Assembly: GCA_934394515.1 (NCBI GenBank) | Contig: CAKRRU010000017.1 | Span: 1 to 31,181 of the forward strand | From: an uncultured Acetatifactor sp. | Lineage (GTDB): Bacteria; Bacillota; Clostridia; Lachnospirales; Lachnospiraceae | Direction: 5' to 3' | DNA: 31,181 bases | Part shown: piece by piece, positions 1-7,248 of the stretch | Layout: every line of letters begins with the position of its first letter | How positions within the stretch are numbered: the stretch's first letter is position 1 | Made by a program: the position numbers and the translations under genes | The notes under the pieces: generated by a model | Told to the model about the DNA's origin: nothing | What the model saw: only the letters and a program-made list of their open reading frames with translations | The model's database searches: none

Positions 1-163
1 AAGATACTGCGGTGAGAAGCAGCAAAACAGCAACGGAAATGCGGAAGAAGCGTGCAATGCGTTTTCTTCTGCGGATCGCCCGCTTCCTGCGGAGCATCTC
101 CTGCCTGGAAATTCTGCGGCGGCGTTGTTGCACCGGAACCTGATAAGCTGCATTTGCATTCAT
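1..163 (-). CDS. N-terminus of a membrane-anchored protein, cut by the window edge
   Basis: Reading the minus strand from an ATG at 163, an open frame of 54 codons runs off the left edge. A clear Shine-Dalgarno (GGGAGG, complement of 171-176) sits about 7 bases upstream. The visible part begins MNANAAYQVPVQQ, continues with a very Arg/Lys-rich stretch (about residues 14-40) and then enters a hydrophobic segment (ISVAVLLLLTAV). That is the pattern of a type II membrane anchor or an uncleaved signal sequence with a basic cytoplasmic head. The catalytic or functional part lies outside the window, so no family can be assigned. It is divergent from the HD-GYP gene. Confidence 0.7.
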   Translation of the reverse strand, partial: MNANAAYQVPVQQRRRRISRQEMLRRKRAIRRRKRIARFFRISVAVLLLLTAVS

Positions 164-189
164 AGAAATCCCTCCCGTTAGAACCTTTT

Positions 190-217
190 TTGACAAAATA
201 ACTGTCTTTTCTATAGA
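190..217 (+). promoter_or_regulatory. Candidate SigA promoter for the HD-GYP gene
   Basis: TTGACA at 190-195, a 16-base spacer and TATAGA at 212-217 resemble a vegetative promoter reading toward the gene at 350. A second candidate nearer the gene is an extended -10 (TG-T-TACAAT, 301-309). Which one is used cannot be told from sequence. The 186-base gap 164-349 holds no other feature that I see. Confidence 0.4.
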
Positions 218-349
218 AGAGTATAAAGGATTGTCCCATAAAAAGTCTTTTAAGCAGTTTTAAGCTTTTTGACAGATATCTTTAAGAATTCATGAAGATA
301 TGTTACAATAAAGCATGAACCAAAATCATTCGGAAAGGGGAAGGGACCG

Positions 350-1459
350 ATGATCAGGAGAAAATATGTGCCGCTGCGTATCGTGCAGCCGGGAATGATG
401 ATCGATCAGGCAATCATAGACCGGGCAGGTCGCGTGCTGATCGCCAGACGTACCCGACTGGAGGATTTTCACATTGATGCGCTGAAGAAAATGGGGATTA
501 CCGGAATCTATACCTGTGAGGGGACAGAGGATGTAAAGCCGGCTGATGCGGATAAGACGCAGGAACTGCCCGAACCGCTGCAGAAAAAGTATGAGCAGGT
601 GAAGGTAAAGGATCCGGCTAAGGTGCAGATATCCGAGAGTGTGCGCAGTCGTGTGGCACAGGGTGTACAGTATCTGTATCAGGATACAGAGTCGCCGGAT
701 TTCACCAATGCATCCAGGAGCATTACGGACGATCTGCTGCGGGCTATCGAGGACAATGATGCGGTGGCAGTGGATATCGGTGCGCTGAAGGTCAGCGACG
801 AGTATACCTTCAAACACAGTGTGGATGTGGCAACAATGTCCATGATCGTGGCGCGAAAATACGGTCTGGATGACAGGCAGGTTTATGAGATCGGTATTGC
901 GGGACTGTTACATGATATCGGGAAATCGAAGATACCGAATGAGATCCTGAATAAGGCGGCCAGACTGACTGACGAAGAATTTGCTATCATGAAGCAGCAC
1001 TCGGTATATGGTTACCGGGTCCTTCAGCCGAAGGAGGATCTGTCCATGGAGATCAAGCTTGGTGTGCTGCAGCATCATGAGAAAATGAATGGGAAAGGGT
1101 ATCCGATGAGCGTTACGGGGGACAAGATCGATCTGTTTGCGCGGTTGATCTCGGTTTCGGATATTTATGATGCTCTGGTAACGGAACGTCCTTATAAGAA
1201 GCCGTTTTCGCCCAGAGATGCCGTGGAAATGATCATGTCTATGACGGAGGAACTGGATATTACGGTCATGCGGTGCTTCTTAGAGAGCGTTATCCTCTAT
1301 CCTGTGGGAACGGATGTGGCGCTCAGCAACGGAGAGACCGCCCGTGTCGTCGAGAACATCCCCAATGCCGTCCTCAGACCCCGTGTCATGGGACTCACCA
1401 CCGGCAGAGTCTACGACCTCGCCAATGACGTGAAATGCGCGAATATCATAATTTTGTAA
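350..1459 (+). CDS. HD-GYP domain protein, probable cyclic-di-GMP phosphodiesterase
   Basis: This 369-residue soluble protein has an HD-GYP domain at about residues 140-300. The visible signature residues are H156, the HD pair H188-D189 in HDIGK, H217, the HH pair 242-243, GYP at 250-252 (preceded by NGK) and D271. The family binds two or three metals and hydrolyses cyclic di-GMP to pGpG or GMP. The N-terminal 100 residues resemble the small beta domain often placed before HD-GYP in Firmicutes and carry no receiver or PAS signature. No membrane segment is present, so it should be cytoplasmic. The ATG is preceded by an A/G-rich Shine-Dalgarno (AAAGGGGAAGGG, 334-345). It is monocistronic and faces the minus-strand gene downstream. 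Activity is inferred from intact motifs. Confidence 0.92.
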   Translation: MIRRKYVPLRIVQPGMMIDQAIIDRAGRVLIARRTRLEDFHIDALKKMGITGIYTCEGTEDVKPADADKTQELPEPLQKKYEQVKVKDPAKVQISESVRSRVAQGVQYLYQDTESPDFTNASRSITDDLLRAIEDNDAVAVDIGALKVSDEYTFKHSVDVATMSMIVARKYGLDDRQVYEIGIAGLLHDIGKSKIPNEILNKAARLTDEEFAIMKQHSVYGYRVLQPKEDLSMEIKLGVLQHHEKMNGKGYPMSVTGDKIDLFARLISVSDIYDALVTERPYKKPFSPRDAVEMIMSMTEELDITVMRCFLESVILYPVGTDVALSNGETARVVENIPNAVLRPRVMGLTTGRVYDLANDVKCANIIIL

Positions 1460-1490
1460 ATTGAAAGTTGGTTGGCTAACCGGACGAACT

Positions 1491-1533
1491 CCCGGAACGG
1501 ACAGCTTCCAGAAGGCATTCTGTCCGTTCCGGG
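1491..1533. terminator. GC-rich perfect inverted repeat between convergent genes
   Basis: Arms of 14 bases pair perfectly (CCCGGAACGGACAG at 1491-1504 with its complement at 1520-1533) around a 15-base loop. The position, between the ends of two convergent genes, suggests a bidirectional transcription stop. However, neither side carries the usual T-run, so it is not a textbook intrinsic terminator. Confidence 0.55.
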
Positions 1534-1574
1534 GCTACGGCGATTTGAGAACATCTAATTTTACTAACTCCTAT

Positions 1575-2762
1575 CTAATGGAACGTGAAGGAATCTCCGT
1601 CTTCCACAATGCAGATCATGGTCTTGCCGGTATTGAGTACGATCTCATCACCGTTGTCGTCGTAGTACCGGGTTGCACCGTAGTCGGTATTTTTCTCCCA
1701 GGTCACATGAATCCCACGCCCATTGGTAAAGAACCAGCCGTCCCGGGTAGTGTCATGACACTGGAATGCCAGATAGCCTTCGCCCAATTCTTCATAAAAA
1801 GTATTCTGCACCAGAATATTTTTAAAAGTCAGCTGCTCACCGGTAACGGCATCGATATGCGGACCGTCTGTATTTCCCGACAAATGCTGCGAACGATAAT
1901 ATAATCCGTCCTCCTCATTAAATTCGAAATAACACCGTGTCAGCGGATAACATCCGGACATATCAATATAAGAGGCATCTTTAGCTTTGGAACCGTACTG
2001 GTCTAAGGTATTGGGCTCTGCCTTGGTGGCAAAACGGAAATGATTTTCATCTGTAAGTCCGCGATATCCGAGAGAATAGCCTTTTTTCTCAATCACCTTT
2101 AACAGACCTTCACCGGAAGCGTATGCGTTGTGGGGCATGCTGCGGTCCGTGGTACGGAAGAAAGCGGCTTCATCGGAACCGGAAGTACCGTCAATATCCT
2201 GGGTATCGGCTTCGGACAGCAGATCATTGATGAAAAAAGGACCTCCGAAATGCACAATGAAAGCATCCCATTCAAATGCCCAGTATGCATAATAATCACG
2301 GAGACTGCGGATGTTGCCGATCTTGTCCATATCCTGCCAGCCCTCGTATACAGCCATCATACGTGTCATGCGGTTCTCGACATTGGCCTCATAGAGAATG
2401 GACGCTTCGGACAGACTGTACTGCGGAATGGCAGAACTTTCATTGGGAATCATTACGGCGATCGGGCGGGTAGCGGCCACATCGGCATCCACCCATTCAT
2501 TTGTGAGACGGCTGCGGACCATGCCGTCTCTCGGCGGTACGGAATCATCCTCTACGACGATAGTTACGGGATCCGGAAGCTCTTCACCGTTTGCGTCTGC
2601 GGAAGGAGAAGGACTGTCTTCCGGCAAGATCGGATTGATGATAGTATTGGAGCTGCCGCATCCGGAGAGCGATACGGCAGCGGCAAGCAAGAGCGCGACT
2701 GCACTGAAGACAGACCGCTGCCTGAATTTATAATTACCCATTCTGATAACCATGCCTTTCAA
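1575..2762 (-). CDS. DUF3048 (YerB-like) lipoprotein
   Basis: The protein has a lipoprotein signal: basic head, hydrophobic stretch and lipobox LSGC with the modified Cys at about residue 35 counting from the TTG at 2762. An acidic/Pro/Ser linker follows. The body resembles the DUF3048 family represented by Bacillus YerB. Typical stretches are RPIAVMIPN near residue 100, the IGNIRSLRDYY segment near 150, HFGGP near 170, and a C-terminal half with LTFKNILVQN, DTTRDGWFFTNGRG and a closing GKTMICIVEDGD. It should be anchored to the outer face of the membrane; the molecular role of the family is not settled. The start is ambiguous: TTG 2762, ATG 2753 and ATG 2741 are all in frame with no well-spaced Shine-Dalgarno. 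ATG 2741 gives the most typical signal length. Confidence 0.88.
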   Translation of the reverse strand: MKGMVIRMGNYKFRQRSVFSAVALLLAAAVSLSGCGSSNTIINPILPEDSPSPSADANGEELPDPVTIVVEDDSVPPRDGMVRSRLTNEWVDADVAATRPIAVMIPNESSAIPQYSLSEASILYEANVENRMTRMMAVYEGWQDMDKIGNIRSLRDYYAYWAFEWDAFIVHFGGPFFINDLLSEADTQDIDGTSGSDEAAFFRTTDRSMPHNAYASGEGLLKVIEKKGYSLGYRGLTDENHFRFATKAEPNTLDQYGSKAKDASYIDMSGCYPLTRCYFEFNEEDGLYYRSQHLSGNTDGPHIDAVTGEQLTFKNILVQNTFYEELGEGYLAFQCHDTTRDGWFFTNGRGIHVTWEKNTDYGATRYYDDNGDEIVLNTGKTMICIVEDGDSFTFH

Positions 2763-2766
2763 ATAC

Positions 2767-2786
2767 CTGTAATTTTCAGATTACAG
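2767..2786. promoter_or_regulatory. Short inverted repeat next to the start of the DUF3048 gene
   Basis: CTGTAAT (2767-2773) and ATTACAG (2780-2786) form a 7-base perfect inverted repeat with a 6-base spacer, just upstream of the possible start codons of the minus-strand lipoprotein gene. It could be an operator or a leader hairpin; nothing else supports either. Confidence 0.3.
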
Positions 2787-2817
2787 ACACTTCATAATAT
2801 GGGGCAACTATTCAGGA

Positions 2818-2845
2818 TAAAACAAAGCATCAAAGATGCTGTTTT
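2818..2845 (-). terminator. Weak hairpin terminator after the YuiD-like gene
   Basis: On the minus strand AGCATC-TTT-GATGCT (complement of 2826-2840) is followed by TTGTTTT. Flanking A and T tracts can extend the stem with a small bulge. The position, 75 bases past the YuiD-like stop, fits a partial stop before the lipoprotein gene. An extended -10 (TGT-TATATT, complement of 2881-2889) lies upstream and may start lipoprotein transcription. Confidence 0.4.
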
Positions 2846-2915
2846 GCGAAAGGGTGCTGAACAGTTGCGACAGTTGTTACAATATAACATAATGATCCGG
2901 AGTGAATCAGAACCG

Positions 2916-3377
2916 TTATCCGATACTATAGATGATCACACCGCATAAAATACCTAACAATGCACCCATCAGAACCTGCAGGGGAGTATGTCCCACAAAT
3001 TCTTTCAGCTTATCATGGGCGGAAACCTCGCTGCGTCCCATATCCTCGAATACTTTCAGCATTTCATTCAATACCTGTGCCTGAATCCCGGTCTCACGGC
3101 GGACTCCCATGGCATCGTACATTACAATGATCGCAAGGATCAGAGAGATAGCGAATTCAAAGCTGCCGGCACCATACTGATAGCAGACGGCAGTCACCAG
3201 GGAACATACGGTAGCCGAATGAGAACTGGGCATACCGCCGCTGCCTACCAGACGCTCGGCAACGAACTTTTTAGAGACGATCAGGTGAATTATGGTCTTC
3301 AGCACCTGAGCCACCAGCCAGCCGCAGGCAGCGGTCAGGAAGATCTTATTACTCAAAAACTGTTCAAAAAAAGTCAT
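2916..3377 (-). CDS. Divergent PAP2 family membrane protein (DUF212, YuiD-like)
   Basis: This small integral membrane protein of about 153 residues belongs to the divergent PAP2/DUF212 group (Bacillus YuiD). The hallmark GSGGMPSSHSA at about residues 45-55 matches the PSGH-like acid-phosphatase motif, and a later GHTPLQVLMGA segment precedes the last membrane helix. Four or so hydrophobic segments are visible. PAP2 enzymes remove phosphate from lipid phosphates; whether this divergent branch is catalytic is uncertain. The start at 3377 is preferred over an in-frame ATG at 3389 because a GAGGT Shine-Dalgarno lies about 6 bases before it. It is followed on the same strand by the DUF3048 lipoprotein after 153 bases. 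Confidence 0.88.
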   Translation of the reverse strand: MTFFEQFLSNKIFLTAACGWLVAQVLKTIIHLIVSKKFVAERLVGSGGMPSSHSATVCSLVTAVCYQYGAGSFEFAISLILAIIVMYDAMGVRRETGIQAQVLNEMLKVFEDMGRSEVSAHDKLKEFVGHTPLQVLMGALLGILCGVIIYSIG

Positions 3378-3468
3378 AAATAACCTCATTTCTTATATGC
3401 AGCATTTCTCACGAAAGACATATATAAATCAGTATAATCCAAAAAGCGGAAAAAGTACAGTGTTGACC

Positions 3469-3498
3469 TTGAAATGATGTACGGAAGGATAGTATAAT
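3469..3498 (+). promoter_or_regulatory. Candidate SigA promoter for the GtrB-like glycosyltransferase
   Basis: TTGAAA at 3469-3474, an 18-base spacer and a perfect TATAAT at 3493-3498 lie 76 bases before the ATG at 3574. The rest of the 196-base divergent gap from 3378 holds an A/T-rich tract and a TATACT on the other strand (complement of 3431-3436) that may serve the YuiD-like gene. Confidence 0.55.
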
Positions 3499-3573
3499 AT
3501 AGCTATTCAGACCAAAACTGTGAAGAGTTATTTGGATGTGTACAAGGGAATAAGGAATTAAGGAGACGTGGAA

Positions 3574-4503
3574 ATGAGCCTGTTGAGCGTAATAGTGCCC
3601 TGCTATAATGAGGAAGAGAGTGTCGCCCTGTTTTATCAGGAACTGACAAAAAATGATATCTTTTTTAAGGAGAAAGAGATTGAACTGGAGCTGCTCTATA
3701 TTGATGACGGTTCCAAGGACGGTACCGTGAGAGAGGTAAAGAAACTGATCGGGCAGGATCCCAGAGTGCACATTATCTCTTTTTCCAGAAATTTCGGAAA
3801 AGAGGCAGCAATGTTTGCCGGACTGGAGAAATCCAAAGGGGATTATGTGGTTATGATGGACGTGGATCTGCAGGATCCGCCGTCCCTGCTGCCGGAAATG
3901 TTTGAGTGGATCTGGCAGGGATATGACTCTGTAGCGACCCGCCGTGTGACCCGAAAGGGTGAGCCGCCGATCCGCAGCTTCTTTGCCAGAAGATTTTATC
4001 ACCTGATGAAGAGAATCTCCCAGACAGAAATGATGGACGGAGCCAGAGATTACCGTCTGATGACCAGACAGATGGTGGATGCTATACTGTCCATGCGTGA
4101 GTATAACCGTTTTACGAAAGGAATCTTCGGCTGGGTAGGATTTAAGACAAAATGGCTGGAATACGAGAATGTGGAACGTGCCAAGGGAGAGACGAAATGG
4201 AATTTCTGGAAGCTTCTGGTATATTCCATGGACGGGATCACCGCTTTCTCCACAGCCCCGCTGCTGATTGCTTCCTTTGTGGGAGTACTGTTCTGCGTGA
4301 TCGCCTTTTTGATGATCGTGTTTATCATTGTACGGAAACTGATCTTCGGAGATCCGGTGTCCGGCTGGCCTTCACTGGTGTGCATTATCCTGATGACCAG
4401 TGGCGTGCAGTTCTTCTGCACCGGCATTTTGGGACAGTATCTGGCAAAAGCATATATGGAGGTAAAACGCAGACCGATTTACCTTGTAAAGGAAGAAATT
4501 TAA
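3574..4503 (+). CDS. Family 2 glycosyltransferase, GtrB/DPM1-like polyprenyl-phosphate type
   Basis: The protein has 309 residues. An N-terminal GT-A fold starts SVIVPCYNEEES, has the acceptor region YIDDGSKDGT and a DxD-containing VMMDVDLQDPPS. Two hydrophobic C-terminal segments follow (about residues 225-260 and 270-300). This layout is typical of GtrB, YkoT, CsbB and ArnC-type enzymes, which move a sugar from a nucleotide donor to undecaprenyl phosphate on the inner face of the membrane, for later use in wall or teichoic-acid decoration. The start is set at ATG 3574, since AGGAG at 3561-3565 is 8 bases upstream; an in-frame GTG at 3568 is too close to it. The gene stands alone between its own promoter and terminator. 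The sugar cannot be read from sequence. Confidence 0.93.
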   Translation: MSLLSVIVPCYNEEESVALFYQELTKNDIFFKEKEIELELLYIDDGSKDGTVREVKKLIGQDPRVHIISFSRNFGKEAAMFAGLEKSKGDYVVMMDVDLQDPPSLLPEMFEWIWQGYDSVATRRVTRKGEPPIRSFFARRFYHLMKRISQTEMMDGARDYRLMTRQMVDAILSMREYNRFTKGIFGWVGFKTKWLEYENVERAKGETKWNFWKLLVYSMDGITAFSTAPLLIASFVGVLFCVIAFLMIVFIIVRKLIFGDPVSGWPSLVCIILMTSGVQFFCTGILGQYLAKAYMEVKRRPIYLVKEEI

Positions 4504-4538
4504 CAAAAACGGCGTGGTTATGAGCTTTTTGTATACGA

Positions 4539-4576
4539 AAAAATGTTACAAAATAGGGGTAATTTGTAACATTTTT
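4539..4576 (+). terminator. A/T-rich hairpin terminator after the GtrB-like gene
   Basis: AAAAATGTTACAAA (4539-4552) pairs perfectly with its complement at 4563-4576 around a 10-base loop. The A tract on the left and T tract on the right fit an intrinsic terminator 36 bases after the stop. The TGTTAC...GTAACA core is also operator-like, and the element lies upstream of the Spo0A-like gene. Confidence 0.6.
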
Positions 4577-4609
4577 AGTTTCTTAACTATATTTTAACGG
4601 TAAAATGTA

Positions 4610-4638
4610 TTTTCAAAAATCGACGACTATGATATTAT
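4610..4638 (+). promoter_or_regulatory. Candidate extended -10 promoter for the Spo0A-like gene
   Basis: TTTTCA at 4610-4615, a 17-base spacer and TATTAT at 4633-4638 preceded by TGA give an extended -10 promoter, placing the transcript start about 50 bases before the TTG start. No other credible promoter is seen in the 192-base gap 4504-4695. Confidence 0.45.
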
Positions 4639-4672
4639 TTCTATGTCAGTCACTATAGGGAAGCAATACTCG

Positions 4673-4694
4673 ACAAGTAAAAAGGGGGACTTGT
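4673..4694 (+). promoter_or_regulatory. Inverted repeat enclosing the ribosome binding site of the Spo0A-like gene
   Basis: ACAAGT (4673-4678) and ACTTGT (4689-4694) flank a 10-base loop that is the Shine-Dalgarno itself (AAAAAGGGGG). The stem is only 6 bases, 7 with a G-T pair, so it would display the site in a loop rather than hide it. CTCGACA at 4669-4675 is one base from the complement of a Spo0A box (TTCGACA), which could allow self-regulation. Confidence 0.3.
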
Positions 4695-4695
4695 T

Positions 4696-5073
4696 TTGGA
4701 TATTGTTGCAGTAAAAGATTCTGAACTGGAGAGATACGTAACCCGGATCATGTTGGAGATAGGGGTGCCGGCGCACTTAAAAGGTTATCACTATTTACGG
4801 GATGCAATCATTTTATCGGGAAAAGACATGGAAGTGGTGAGCAGTGTTACCAAACTGCTGTATCCCACTATCGCAAAGCATTTCAAGACCACGGATCAAA
4901 AGGTGGAACGTGCCATCAGGAACGCCATCGAGGTGTCCTGGGCGAGAGGAAATGTGGAGACATTCGAAAAAATCTTTGGATATTCCATAGCTTCCGGAAG
5001 GACGAGACCGACGAACAGCGAGTATATTGCCCGCATCGCCGATAACATCCGCCTGGATTACAAGGCTATGTAG
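4696..5073 (+). CDS. Stand-alone Spo0A C-terminal DNA-binding domain protein
   Basis: All 125 residues align by eye with the effector domain of Spo0A. The helix-rich core reads LRDAIIL, then SVTKLLYPTIAKHFKTT, then QKVERAIRNAIEVSWARGN (the recognition helix region), followed by FGY, PTNSEYIARIADNIRL and a short tail. Full Spo0A has about 260 residues with an N-terminal phospho-acceptor receiver; that receiver is absent here, and there is no room for it upstream because a terminator ends 120 bases before. It should be a cytoplasmic DNA binder for Spo0A-box-like sites (TGNCGAA) that does not need phosphorylation. The start is TTG, fixed by a strong GGGGG Shine-Dalgarno 7 bases upstream. It is transcribed alone, ending at the terminator at 5145-5190. 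Confidence 0.9.
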   Translation: MDIVAVKDSELERYVTRIMLEIGVPAHLKGYHYLRDAIILSGKDMEVVSSVTKLLYPTIAKHFKTTDQKVERAIRNAIEVSWARGNVETFEKIFGYSIASGRTRPTNSEYIARIADNIRLDYKAM

Positions 5074-5144
5074 CATATGGACAGTAATTGTTTAAAGTAG
5101 GGAGTATAATCATACATATGTAGTATTCTCCCCTGCGGACTGAC

Positions 5145-5190
5145 AGAGCCGTATACCGGAACGGGGAAGTTCCGGTATACGGCTCTTTTT
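5145..5190 (+). terminator. Strong intrinsic terminator after the Spo0A-like gene
   Basis: An 18-base perfect stem (5145-5162 with 5169-5186) with a 6-base loop GGGGAA is followed by a T-run ending at 5190. It separates the Spo0A-like gene from the polysaccharide operon. Confidence 0.92.
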
Positions 5191-5201
5191 CGCGGTTATA
5201 T

Positions 5202-5230
5202 TTGTCAAGTCACTGTTATTATGGTAGAAT
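5202..5230 (+). promoter_or_regulatory. SigA-type promoter of the polysaccharide operon
   Basis: TTGTCA (5202-5207), a 17-base spacer and TAGAAT (5225-5230) each match 5 of 6 consensus bases, right after the terminator. The predicted transcript starts near 5237, about 45 bases before the ATG at 5283. This also argues against the longer in-frame TTG start at 5202. Confidence 0.7.
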
Positions 5231-5282
5231 AAACTCACCCGTAAAGAGCAGACAGATCTGCTTGTGGGTATTGGGAGACAAA

Positions 5283-6242
5283 ATGACTTTTCGGATATCA
5301 GATATCTTGATCGGGGGGAGCCTGATCATCATCGGGCTGACGGAGGTCGCCCATCTGGCAGGCTGCCTGTTAGGGTGGTCTTTTTTGAGTGTGACGGATC
5401 TGCTACTGGCGGAAACGGTGCTTTTTGTACTGACAGTGCTCCTGGTGAGCCTGATCGGACGTGAAAAGAAGGCAAAGGCAGTAAACGGCGCAGCACAGAG
5501 TGGCAGCGGTAAAAATGAGGTGAATGCAGGAATGCAATGGATCCTTACGGGAGCACTTGCATTTCTGATATTGATACAGATGCTGCGGATTCTCAGCGGG
5601 GATCGTGCATGGCTGGAAGGCGATATGACGCTGGAGACCGTGAATACTTTTCTTGCGGAGAATGCGGTGTACAGTGTGAATCCGCTCACCGGAACCGCTT
5701 ATACGGCCGGCATGTCATTCCGGCTGAAAATATTGTGCCTGCCTACATTATACGGAACGATCAGCAGATGGAGCGGCATGGCGCCGACGGATGTGGTATA
5801 CCGTCTGATCCCCTGCCTGACGCTGGGACTGGGTTATTTCGCATACGGGAAGCTCGGTAACGCTTTTTTTGAAGGAAACCCTATAAAGATGAGGACATTT
5901 TTGCTCATGGTGGGAATACTGTTCAGTACAGGGGCATATATGCCCGGTGTGGACGGATTTGACGTGTTCTACGGCGGATTCCGCGGCGTGACGATCCGCG
6001 CCATCGTACTGGTGCCCTATCTGATCGCCTGCCTGATGGAGAAGAAATATTTCGGTGCGGTTCTCTGTATTCTGGCAGAGGCCTGCATCACATGGACGTT
6101 GTACGGGGCAGGTGTGTGCCTGCTGATCACAGCGGCCTGGGTGGTGCTCCGGAAATTGCTGCCGCTGTTGGAAAACAAGTTGGCGGCGCGCAGAGAAAGA
6201 ACTAAGATGAACCGCAGCCGGGGAGAGGGGGACACAGAATGA
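5283..6242 (+). CDS. Multi-pass membrane protein, first half of a coupled pair
   Basis: About 319 residues with roughly seven hydrophobic segments, starting with ISDILIGGSLIIIGL. It ends in a strongly basic/acidic cytoplasmic tail (ARRERTKMNRSRGEGDTE). The loop after the third segment (about residues 110-150, with GDMTLETVNTFL) looks extracytoplasmic. The pattern recalls GT-C-like or polysaccharide-associated membrane proteins, possibly the group annotated DUF6077, but I recognise no decisive motif. The start is chosen for GGGAG 5 bases upstream and because the promoter overlaps any longer frame. Its stop overlaps the next start (ATGA at 6239-6242), so the two proteins are translationally coupled and probably act together. 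Confidence 0.75.
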   Translation: MTFRISDILIGGSLIIIGLTEVAHLAGCLLGWSFLSVTDLLLAETVLFVLTVLLVSLIGREKKAKAVNGAAQSGSGKNEVNAGMQWILTGALAFLILIQMLRILSGDRAWLEGDMTLETVNTFLAENAVYSVNPLTGTAYTAGMSFRLKILCLPTLYGTISRWSGMAPTDVVYRLIPCLTLGLGYFAYGKLGNAFFEGNPIKMRTFLLMVGILFSTGAYMPGVDGFDVFYGGFRGVTIRAIVLVPYLIACLMEKKYFGAVLCILAEACITWTLYGAGVCLLITAAWVVLRKLLPLLENKLAARRERTKMNRSRGEGDTE

Positions 6243-7168
6243 AGACACTTCTGCAGTCCGCCATGACCGGCTGGACGACTTATACACAACAGGGGAAATT
6301 CGCAGCACTTCTGCTGCTGGCAATCGTATATCTCGGATTTGCACTGCGAGGGAAAAAATCGGGGAAGGAAAGCCGCGTGACCGTCTGCATATATGCGGCG
6401 CTGATCACACTTGCCTGTATCTGCCCGGTGACGGCACTGATCCTTATGAAATATCAGACGAATTTTTATTCTTATGTATGGATCTGGGCGGCAGTACCGC
6501 AGACGGCAGTCATAGCCTGGGCGGCAACAGAGTTCCTGTGCGGATTATGGGGAAAAAAGGAAGCGGACAAGTACCTCCGGAATGCCATAGCCACATTGAT
6601 TCTCGTGGGGATCCTGTTTTTAAGCGGGAATCCGGTATCGGAATGGACAAAAGCGCAGACAACGCAGATCCCGGAAGTCTCGGGGACAGGAATGCAGCAG
6701 GAAGTTTCTTGGGAGACACTGGAATTGTTATCGGTATATCACTACACTGAAACGGAAACGTTGGAGTTTGGCCTGTGGGCACCTAAGGATATCATGGCGG
6801 CAGCCAGAGCCTACAGTGCATACATCCGGCCGGTATATGGCCGGAGCATCTGGGATGCGTCTCTGGGAAGCTATTCTTTTGACACTTATGCGACGTGGCA
6901 GGAGGATCTGTACCTGTGGATGAGCAATCTGGAGACGACCGGGGAGACGGAGTATCTGCGTACGGACGGGGTGACAGAGACGGATAACGTGTCGGGCAGC
7001 AAGGGCAGAACGATAGATTTCAGCGCATGCCTTGACAATGCGAAAGAAGCCGGAGCAGACTACATCTTATTGCCGGGGAATCTTACGGAAGAGACGCAGA
7101 AGGAACTGCAGAAGACGGCAGGCAGGGAATTGCAGTCTCTGGGCGGATATTTCCTGATACAATTATGA
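6239..7168 (+). CDS. Membrane protein with a C-terminal extracytoplasmic domain, second half of a coupled pair
   Basis: This 309-residue protein has four hydrophobic segments in its first 130 residues, followed by a soluble part of about 175 residues. That part contains YSAYIRPVYGRSIWDASL, a Thr/Glu-rich region and a closing section AGADYILLPGNLTEET...GGYFLIQL. Such a tail after membrane helices is common in GT-C-type enzymes, whose outer domain follows the transmembrane core. It begins inside the stop of the upstream membrane gene. Taken together the two are about 630 residues, the size of a single large membrane protein, so they may be a natural split of one. The function is unknown; surface glycan synthesis is inferred from the operon. 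Confidence 0.72.
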   Translation: MKTLLQSAMTGWTTYTQQGKFAALLLLAIVYLGFALRGKKSGKESRVTVCIYAALITLACICPVTALILMKYQTNFYSYVWIWAAVPQTAVIAWAATEFLCGLWGKKEADKYLRNAIATLILVGILFLSGNPVSEWTKAQTTQIPEVSGTGMQQEVSWETLELLSVYHYTETETLEFGLWAPKDIMAAARAYSAYIRPVYGRSIWDASLGSYSFDTYATWQEDLYLWMSNLETTGETEYLRTDGVTETDNVSGSKGRTIDFSACLDNAKEAGADYILLPGNLTEETQKELQKTAGRELQSLGGYFLIQL

Positions 7169-7248
7169 TGCGGTGCCCCTGAGGAGACGGGCGGCAGCCG
7201 GTCACACCGTGCATAAAAGGATAATGGATAAATATAAGGAATGAAACA

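Noticed and set aside
2130..2948. Plus-strand open frame across the DUF3048 lipoprotein gene
   Set aside because: It runs through the lipoprotein start and intergenic hairpins and shows no recognisable protein; a shadow frame.
4650..4662. CACTATAGGGA resembling the end of a T7 promoter
   Set aside because: The upstream half of the T7 consensus (TAATACGACT) is absent and no phage gene is nearby; chance match.
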